A DNA stretch of 58,413 nucleotides from Flavobacteriaceae bacterium (lineage in GTDB: Bacteria; Bacteroidota; Bacteroidia; Flavobacteriales; Flavobacteriaceae), in NCBI GenBank assembly GCA_021647985.1, contig JAKITQ010000017.1, forward strand, positions 1 through 58,413. Reading direction: 5' to 3'. Below the pieces are notes generated by a model, which worked only from the letters and a program-made list of their open reading frames with translations, had not been told where the DNA came from and made no database searches. Positions 52,960-58,413 of this stretch are shown in pieces. The position numbers and the translations under genes were made by a program. Within the stretch, counting starts at the first letter, position 1; each line of letters begins with the position of its first letter.

Positions 52960-55752
52960 CTATTTATTTTTACCCCAGTTTTTAAGTCTTTTTTGTTGTT
53001 CTCCATAAGGAATACCATCTGTAATCCAATCTTCAGCTTTTTCACCTTTTAAGTAATGACCAAACCATTTTAAAATTCTTTGTTGGTAATCAATCTGATT
53101 TTCTTTTTTTCGCAAACCATGCCCTTCTTTAGCATATACCAATAATACAAATGGTTTGCCTGCTCTCCTTGCAGCATTGTAATAGGCAACACCTTGAGAC
53201 CAATTTACATTTTGATCGTTATCGCCAACTTCAAATAAAACAGGAGTGTTTAATTTATCCACTTGCATTACACTAGAATTTCTAACATAATTATCAGGCG
53301 ATTTCCAAGGAGGAGTTTGCATTCTTTCTTGCCCTACTTCAAAATGATTATTCTCTGGCTGCCCACCAAATGCAGGTGTTACAGCTAAATTCATTGCAAT
53401 TAACTCAGTTAGGCCTGCCCCAGCAACACTTGCGGCAAAAATATTGGTTTGTGTTGGTACATATCCGGCCTGGTAACCTCCCCAAGAATGCCCGATTAAT
53501 CCAACTTTATCAGGATTAACATCTCCTATTTCTACTACTTTTTTCACTGCCAATTCTAAATTTCTTGCCGATGAAATTCCTGGGTCTCCAGCGGTAAATT
53601 CAATATCGGGTTTAAAAACAAAGTATCCATTTTGAACCCAAACAGTTGTATTGTAATAACTTGTTTCCGATGGTCGTACATAATCTTGAAATCTATTAGA
53701 TAACCTTTCATAGATATAAGTAATCATTGGGTATTTTTCACCTTTTTTATAATTTGCCGGATAATATAAAATACCTTGAGATTTTTTACCTTGGGCATTG
53801 GTATAATCAATTAAAACCGCCTTACCCCATGCAAAGTCTTTTTGAAATTTATTGGTATCTGAAATTTGTTTAAGTGATTTAAAATTTAAATCTGTAATAA
53901 AAACATTTGGTGAATTTGTATACGATTGTTTTTTAAACAAAATCTTGTTGAAATCTTTAGATTTGACAAATCTACTAATCAGATTATTTTCGAAAGTCAA
54001 TGTTTTAATTTTCTCACCTGCAATTCCTTTTGCAACCCCAGTTTTTTTTGTCCATTTGTCTTCAACAGAAAATAATATTGGTTTTGAAAAATCTATATAA
54101 TTCTCTTCTCTGTCTAAGTTGATTATTCTATATATTAAATTATCTTTTTTCCCATTTGTAATTTTTCTTGTTTTGTTCCCGTTGGTATAAACTTGCCAAA
54201 TATCAAATTCAGAATTTATATAAAAAGATTTGCTGTCTTTTGTCCATTTACCAAATCCATAAGCCCTTCTCTGGTCAACAGGATGATCATCGTCAATAAA
54301 AAAACTATCGTCTAGATTTGAAGTAATATTTACTGATTTATTATTTTGAATATCAAATAAATATAAGTTATCGTCTTTTACATAAACAAAATACCTGTTG
54401 TTAGGACTTACGTTATTTACATAAACAATTTTTGAAAGAACTTTTTTCTTTGTTCCTGTTTCTTTGTTAATTGTGTAAATATCGTAATAAGGTCTGCCAA
54501 ACATTGCGCTAAAATCATAAGGAGTACGATCTAGACCTAATACTACTTTGTTATCGAGATTAGAATTTATTCGTTCGAGTAAATCTCCCTCTAATTCAAT
54601 AAAAGTATTCTTAGAGACATTCCACATTGCTACTTTTGGAGTAGCAAGGTCTTTCATTTTTGATTTTTTTTGAGCGGGTATGATTACCACATCTTTGCTA
54701 TTCCAAATTTCAACTTCCGGAGCGTCATTATCAGATTTTTTTGATTTTTCCTTTTCATCTTTTTCCTTTTCTGATTTTTTCTTAGCATTTTCATCTTCTT
54801 CCCATTTATAGGTTGAAAAGTAAACATAGTCCCAATTTTTTGAGAATTTAATTCCTCTTTCTAGAATTTTAGTTTCTTTTGGAAAATTCGTATATTTATT
54901 TTGATTAAATACAAGTAATTTAGGATTATTAGTGTTTAATTCTTTCCATATCAATAAATCAACTGATTCTCCTTTATAACTTTTATTTTTTACAGTTCTT
55001 AATGCAAATAAATCAGCGCTCTTTTTTTTCCATTGCATTCCTTTGTAAATAGCTTTTTTGTTACCTAAAACTTTAATATTCCCACTTATAGGATTATAAA
55101 TTTGAATTGAATTGGCTAAAGAATCTTTCGTTTCAGTTATTAAGGCGAGTAAATCTCCTTGGTCTTGCCAAGCAAATTCTACAATATTACCAAATGAAAT
55201 TTCTTTACCGTTCTTTAGGTTTTTAACAATTAAAGTATTGGTCTTGTTTATGAAATAATCCATTGCTATATAAGACCCTTTATTATTAAAAGAATATTGT
55301 TTTACATCTTTAAACTCAAGAGTGTCTTGAGTATTTAGGTTTAATATTTTAATTACAACGGGCTCTAGGTATTTGCTTTTATCTTTTGCAGTTTTTCTTT
55401 TTTTAGCTAATTTTTCAGATTCTTTACCCGGAAGTATTTTAGAATATGCCAACCATTCATTGTTTTTAGAAAAAGTTGAGCGATCTGCATTCTTAAACTC
55501 CTTTTTTTTATTTGTTTTACTGTTGTACAGAAACAAAGTCTGATCGTATTCACCATTATTAACCTGATAAGTAACCCAATTCCCATCATTGGAAATAGCA
55601 TAATCGGTAAGGTTTTCCCATTTTTTATAATCTTTGGGGGTTAACGTCTTTTGTTTTTTCTGGGCAAAAGAATCACTTATATTAGCTACTAATAAAAAGT
55701 AGACAAGGGTAATTAAGCTTAGGAAAGAAATTTTTGTTTGAGAATGTATCAT
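52960..55752 (-). CDS. S9 family prolyl-oligopeptidase-like peptidase
   Basis: This 930-residue protein has a signal peptide (ending near DSFAQ). A long beta-propeller region follows (about 40-640, with a Lys/Glu-rich insert around 325-345), then an alpha/beta hydrolase domain with nucleophile Ser756 in GHSWGGYQ, Asp in EVGDNDQNVNW and His in KEGHGLRKKE. S9 enzymes cleave short peptides, often after proline, in the periplasm. A GGGTATT-N11-ATGTCTTAGA site sits 86 bases upstream, the same as before the fecR copy B, which ties it to the ECF-controlled cluster. Confidence 0.94.
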   Translation of the reverse strand: MIHSQTKISFLSLITLVYFLLVANISDSFAQKKQKTLTPKDYKKWENLTDYAISNDGNWVTYQVNNGEYDQTLFLYNSKTNKKKEFKNADRSTFSKNNEWLAYSKILPGKESEKLAKKRKTAKDKSKYLEPVVIKILNLNTQDTLEFKDVKQYSFNNKGSYIAMDYFINKTNTLIVKNLKNGKEISFGNIVEFAWQDQGDLLALITETKDSLANSIQIYNPISGNIKVLGNKKAIYKGMQWKKKSADLFALRTVKNKSYKGESVDLLIWKELNTNNPKLLVFNQNKYTNFPKETKILERGIKFSKNWDYVYFSTYKWEEDENAKKKSEKEKDEKEKSKKSDNDAPEVEIWNSKDVVIIPAQKKSKMKDLATPKVAMWNVSKNTFIELEGDLLERINSNLDNKVVLGLDRTPYDFSAMFGRPYYDIYTINKETGTKKKVLSKIVYVNNVSPNNRYFVYVKDDNLYLFDIQNNKSVNITSNLDDSFFIDDDHPVDQRRAYGFGKWTKDSKSFYINSEFDIWQVYTNGNKTRKITNGKKDNLIYRIINLDREENYIDFSKPILFSVEDKWTKKTGVAKGIAGEKIKTLTFENNLISRFVKSKDFNKILFKKQSYTNSPNVFITDLNFKSLKQISDTNKFQKDFAWGKAVLIDYTNAQGKKSQGILYYPANYKKGEKYPMITYIYERLSNRFQDYVRPSETSYYNTTVWVQNGYFVFKPDIEFTAGDPGISSARNLELAVKKVVEIGDVNPDKVGLIGHSWGGYQAGYVPTQTNIFAASVAGAGLTELIAMNLAVTPAFGGQPENNHFEVGQERMQTPPWKSPDNYVRNSSVMQVDKLNTPVLFEVGDNDQNVNWSQGVAYYNAARRAGKPFVLLVYAKEGHGLRKKENQIDYQQRILKWFGHYLKGEKAEDWITDGIPYGEQQKRLKNWGKNK

Positions 55753-55837
55753 TTGAGATTAATAATAAGTTGTACAGATGTTTTTTTGAATACACTAAAT
55801 GATTAAATCATATAATTTTAATCACTGCATATTTTCC

Positions 55838-55865
55838 TCTAAGACATAAAAAAAGTCGAATACCC
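55838..55865 (-). promoter_or_regulatory. Candidate ECF sigma promoter upstream of the S9 peptidase
   Basis: Minus strand GGGTATT, 11 bases, ATGTCTTAGA. It is identical in both blocks and spacing to 47391-47418, while the spacer and flanks differ. It lies 86 bases before the peptidase start. Confidence 0.65.
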
Positions 55866-55938
55866 TTAGTTAGTTTTACATTTTTTAGAAATAATAAAAA
55901 TTTATTGAAACCAACTTTATCTAAGGAATTCTTTTTGA

Positions 55939-57327
55939 TTAAATTTTTAATTCATTAAATAAATTGGTAAGTTTTTCATCAGAAGGTCTAGGGGCATTTG
56001 CACTAACAATTTTACCTTGTGGATCAATAATAATATTACGAGGAATACCTTTAATTAGATAGGCTTTTATAAATTCAGAACTCCAGTTTTTATCAGAATA
56101 AAGCTGAACCCAGTTCATATTTTTTTCTTTAACCATTTCTCTCCATTTACTTTTATCCTTACCTTCATCAACTGAGATACTCACAAAAGTAATCTGTTTA
56201 AATTTATTATTTAACTTACTCAAATCGGGTATTTCTTTTGTACATGGCGGGCACCATGAAGCCCAAATGTGTATATAAACATAGTGTCCTTTAAAATCAT
56301 CTAAAGAACTTGTGCCTCCTAAATAATTTTCGTAATTAATAAATTTTGGTGATGTTTTACCCTTGGCTAAAACAACCAGTGATTTATAGGTTTTTGTTAT
56401 TTTTGATTTTAATTCGGGGTCTTTAACACCCTCTAAAAAAGCTTGATAAAAACTCTGAAAATTCTCAGTGTAGGTAATATTATATTCGCTATTCTTGAAA
56501 AGAAGTTGATCTTTAATATATTGATTATTAATACTCTTATTAATGTATTTTATTTTTGAAATCAATTTATTTTCATCGGTTTTCTTTTCTTTTTCAAAGT
56601 TACTATTAATTCGGTCAGAGATAAGATGAGAATAGAAATGACAATCTTTATAATCTTGTTCATTGTTCCAATCTAAATTTTTAAATTCATCTAAAAAGTT
56701 TTCAGAAACTACAAAATCGTTATTTTCAACATATTTTTTGTGAAACTTTTCATACCTGATAAAATCACGAACATATCCATAATAAATATTTCTTTTTTCA
56801 ATTTTTTTAAACTCTTTGGTTAATCCGGGACTATTCTCTAAAAACACATAATATTTTTGAATCCATTCTTTTTTAGAAGTACTAAACTCTGATTCGTTCT
56901 GGGAATATTTTTGTTTAAAATCTCTGTTTTCTTCCAGATATAAATTATCTGTTCCTACATCATAATTGTTTAAAGGAGCACTATCACCAGTAAACTTTAA
57001 ACTTTTTAAAAAATTATCGGCATTAGCCGTTAAATAAGCTCTATCCCCTGGATTTAAATAAATATATGCTTTATTTATTCCTTCAAATAATACAAATTCT
57101 TGTTTTGGCGAAGTTAAATCTACACTAAAATTTCCTTTTTCATCAAATTCTAATGTTGTTTTAATCTTATCCTTAAGACCTTTTAAAACGAAAACTTTAT
57201 CCTTTACATTAGTTATTTTCCCAGAAATAATTGCATGAACAATAGAATTGTCCTGAGCTTGTATTTTAAAAACAAGCATTATCACAATAAAAATTAAAAG
57301 TTTATTTGTTGTAGAATCTATTGACAT
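55939..57327 (-). CDS. TlpA-like thioredoxin-fold protein with DUF4369-type N-domain
   Basis: This 462-residue protein has a signal peptide ending in IQAQ and is not a lipoprotein. An N-terminal DUF4369-like domain (about 30-120) and a helical middle part (about 130-310) are followed by a C-terminal thioredoxin domain with WASWCPPCTKEI (Cys359, Cys362) and LIKGIPRNIIIDPQGK. The likely role is periplasmic thiol-disulfide exchange. It shares its layout with the protein at 38.8 kb and with the pseudogene just upstream, so three related genes surround the peptidase/transporter cluster. No shared promoter motif was found directly before it. Confidence 0.9.
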   Translation of the reverse strand: MSIDSTTNKLLIFIVIMLVFKIQAQDNSIVHAIISGKITNVKDKVFVLKGLKDKIKTTLEFDEKGNFSVDLTSPKQEFVLFEGINKAYIYLNPGDRAYLTANADNFLKSLKFTGDSAPLNNYDVGTDNLYLEENRDFKQKYSQNESEFSTSKKEWIQKYYVFLENSPGLTKEFKKIEKRNIYYGYVRDFIRYEKFHKKYVENNDFVVSENFLDEFKNLDWNNEQDYKDCHFYSHLISDRINSNFEKEKKTDENKLISKIKYINKSINNQYIKDQLLFKNSEYNITYTENFQSFYQAFLEGVKDPELKSKITKTYKSLVVLAKGKTSPKFINYENYLGGTSSLDDFKGHYVYIHIWASWCPPCTKEIPDLSKLNNKFKQITFVSISVDEGKDKSKWREMVKEKNMNWVQLYSDKNWSSEFIKAYLIKGIPRNIIIDPQGKIVSANAPRPSDEKLTNLFNELKI

Positions 57328-57370
57328 AGTTTAATATTTTTGAATTGTTTCGTTGTCTGATAAAAAAGAT

Positions 57371-57998
57371 TTATATTTTTAACGAATCAAAAAGTTCCAT
57401 AAGTTTCTCGTTCAAAGGTTTTGGATCTGAGTATTTTACTATTTTACCTTCCGGATGCAATAGAATAAAATGTGGTAGGCCATTGATTTGAAAATCTAGT
57501 ACAAACTGAGATTTTCACTCATTATCTTCAAAATAACTGTATACCGCCTAATTTCTTATCTATAATTATTTGTTTCCATTTACCATGATCTTTAGCTTTA
57601 TCTATCGATAAACTTAAAAAATAGATGTTGTTGCTTTAATTGTATCTGTAAAATTACCTTCACTGTCAATTATGAATTGTTTATTCGTGAGACTCTAAAA
57701 AATTAATTTCAATTTTTTAGTTAGTTGAACTAATCCCGCTTTTTGTACTGAACTTGTTTCAGTATCTAGCGGGATCTTGGTTAATACCTCGACCCTTGGG
57801 TCGATTCCTATTAATGAGTCCAGGGCTTGCCCTGGGGTTTAATACCTTTTATTTTACTTTTCTGTCTTCACTTCCAACTGATAATTCTTTTGTTTCATTG
57901 TTCAATATTTTTCCTGATACAATTGTATGATCAATTGGGACTTCATTTTTACAAGAAAATGATACAATCGCAACAAGTATTAATACTAATTTTTTCAT
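57371..57998 (-). pseudogene. Decayed TlpA-like lipoprotein gene with palindrome insertion
   Basis: Pieces of one gene can be read in order on the minus strand. A lipoprotein signal comes first (MKKLVLILVAIVSFSC), then HTIVSGKILNNETKELSVG. About 130 bases of palindromes follow. After them come QFIIDSEGNFTDTIKATTSI, then SLSIDKAKDHGKWKQIIIDK and LGGIQLF. After a frameshift and a stop, the gene ends with FVLDFQINGLPHFILLHPEG and NEKLMELFDSLKI. These match the N-domain and the end of the thioredoxin domain of TlpA/DUF4369 proteins. The middle, including the CxxC site, is missing. The gene is dead, but a candidate ECF promoter remains 65 bases upstream. Confidence 0.75.
57733..57835. repeat. Cluster of three palindromes inside the TlpA pseudogene
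   Basis: There are three hairpins in a row. ATCCCGCT/AGCGGGAT (57733-57775) encloses TACTGAA/TTCAGTA. TCGACCC/GGGTCGA lies at 57789-57804, and CCAGGGC/GCCCTGG at 57820-57835. They are richer in G+C than their surroundings and resemble REP-type intergenic repeats. Confidence 0.7.
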
Positions 57999-58062
57999 CT
58001 CTAATTTATGTAATTATTTAAAAACTTATTACTCTGCTATTTTAAAATGTGTCAATATTAAC

Positions 58063-58090
58063 TCTATGACAACATTTTTATAAAAAACCC
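58063..58090 (-). promoter_or_regulatory. Variant ECF sigma promoter upstream of the TlpA pseudogene
   Basis: Minus strand GGGTTTT, 11 bases, TTGTCATAGA. It differs from the two other sites by one base in the first block and two in the second, with the same spacer length. It lies 65 bases before the pseudogene start. Confidence 0.5.
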
Positions 58091-58138
58091 TAATATAATA
58101 AAAATTTATTTTAATTGTCTCTCTAGTTATTAGACTCT

Positions 58139-58413
58139 CAGTGCAAACGCATTAAACTTTCATTAGGTTGAGTGTTTTAATGAGGTAATGATTGTCCCAT
58201 CCTGCTTTAAGCCTGCGGCTTTTGACACCAACTTTACTTGATTTTTCATTTTTTAATAGATTTAAGGCTATTTTGTTTAGAATGGAAAAATTTTGTGAAG
58301 CGTTTCCAATTCTTTTTCGAGAAGCGTCTTCTGAAAAGGCAACATCCAATGTCCAATGAAGTTTGTTTTCGATTGCCCAATGCGAGCGGACGACGTTTTG
58401 AAAATTTTCTTCT
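58139..58413 (-). mobile_element. ISAs1-type insertion sequence, one end, runs off the window
   Basis: The element begins with the terminus CAGTGCAAACGCATTAAACT at 58139 and continues past the end of the window. It carries the 3' part of a transposase gene, and its terminus shares 16 bases (AAACGCATTAAACTTT) with the MITE-like element at 26236. The other end and any target duplication lie outside. Confidence 0.75.
58152..58413 (-). CDS. ISAs1-family transposase, C-terminal part
   Basis: The minus-strand frame is open from the window edge to a TAA at 58152-58154. It reads NVVRSHWAIENKLHW, then TLDVAFSEDASRKRIGNA, FSILNKIALNLLK and a basic end, LKAGWDNHYL. This is the C-terminal block of ISAs1/H-repeat transposases (DDE type), including the conserved Glu in HWAIEN. 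The stop codon lies inside the terminal repeat, 13 bases from the IS end. The frame shows no damage in the visible part, so the element may be active. Confidence 0.85.
   Translation of the reverse strand, partial: EENFQNVVRSHWAIENKLHWTLDVAFSEDASRKRIGNASQNFSILNKIALNLLKNEKSSKVGVKSRRLKAGWDNHYLIKTLNLMKV

Overview
The window is AT-rich DNA from a marine-type member of the Bacteroidetes, most likely a flavobacterium. The grounds are SusC/SusD pairs, a hybrid two-component system, a type IX secretion sorting domain, FecR/ECF-sigma regulation, TlpA/DUF4369 proteins and starts without clear Shine-Dalgarno sequences. The species cannot be named from sequence alone. No rRNA, tRNA, CRISPR array or phage genes were seen.

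Left edge (1-3.8 kb): a frameshifted beta-lactamase-family gene and a secreted alpha/beta hydrolase, then about 1 kb of transposon debris (an IS5-like transposase fragment, two inverted repeats and one orphan IS end).

Polysaccharide utilisation locus (3.8-26.1 kb, all + strand): SusC, SusD, a hybrid two-component regulator, two GH29 alpha-L-fucosidases, a GH97-like enzyme, a GH3 enzyme, two sulfatases of the formylglycine type with Cys motifs, and a parallel beta-helix protein with a type IX sorting tail. The set fits a fucose-containing sulfated glycan such as fucoidan oligosaccharides. No endo-fucoidanase was recognised.

Fucose catabolic operon (26.4-34.8 kb, + strand): an AraC regulator is followed by eight tightly packed genes. 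They give a complete non-phosphorylating route: FucP uptake, mutarotation, L-fucose dehydrogenase, lactonase, fuconate dehydratase, ketodeoxyfuconate dehydrogenase, diketo-acid hydrolase yielding pyruvate and L-lactate, and a flavin L-lactate dehydrogenase. Enzymes outside the cell and in the periplasm would release fucose, and this operon would burn it.

Second system (35.3-58 kb, mostly - strand): an ECF sigma factor is divergent from fecR-susC-fecR-susC-susD, a repeat lipoprotein and a TlpA-like protein. An M16 peptidase, an S9 peptidase, another TlpA-like protein and a TlpA pseudogene lie around it. The content points to peptide or protein-derived nutrients rather than glycan. The two SusC genes share about 2.6 kb of nearly identical barrel sequence, with diverged N-termini and islands of difference. 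Three intergenic sites share a two-block motif with a constant 11-base spacer, which I read as the likely promoter of the local ECF sigma factor. The window ends inside an ISAs1-type insertion sequence, whose terminus also flanks a 134-bp MITE-like element upstream of the AraC gene.
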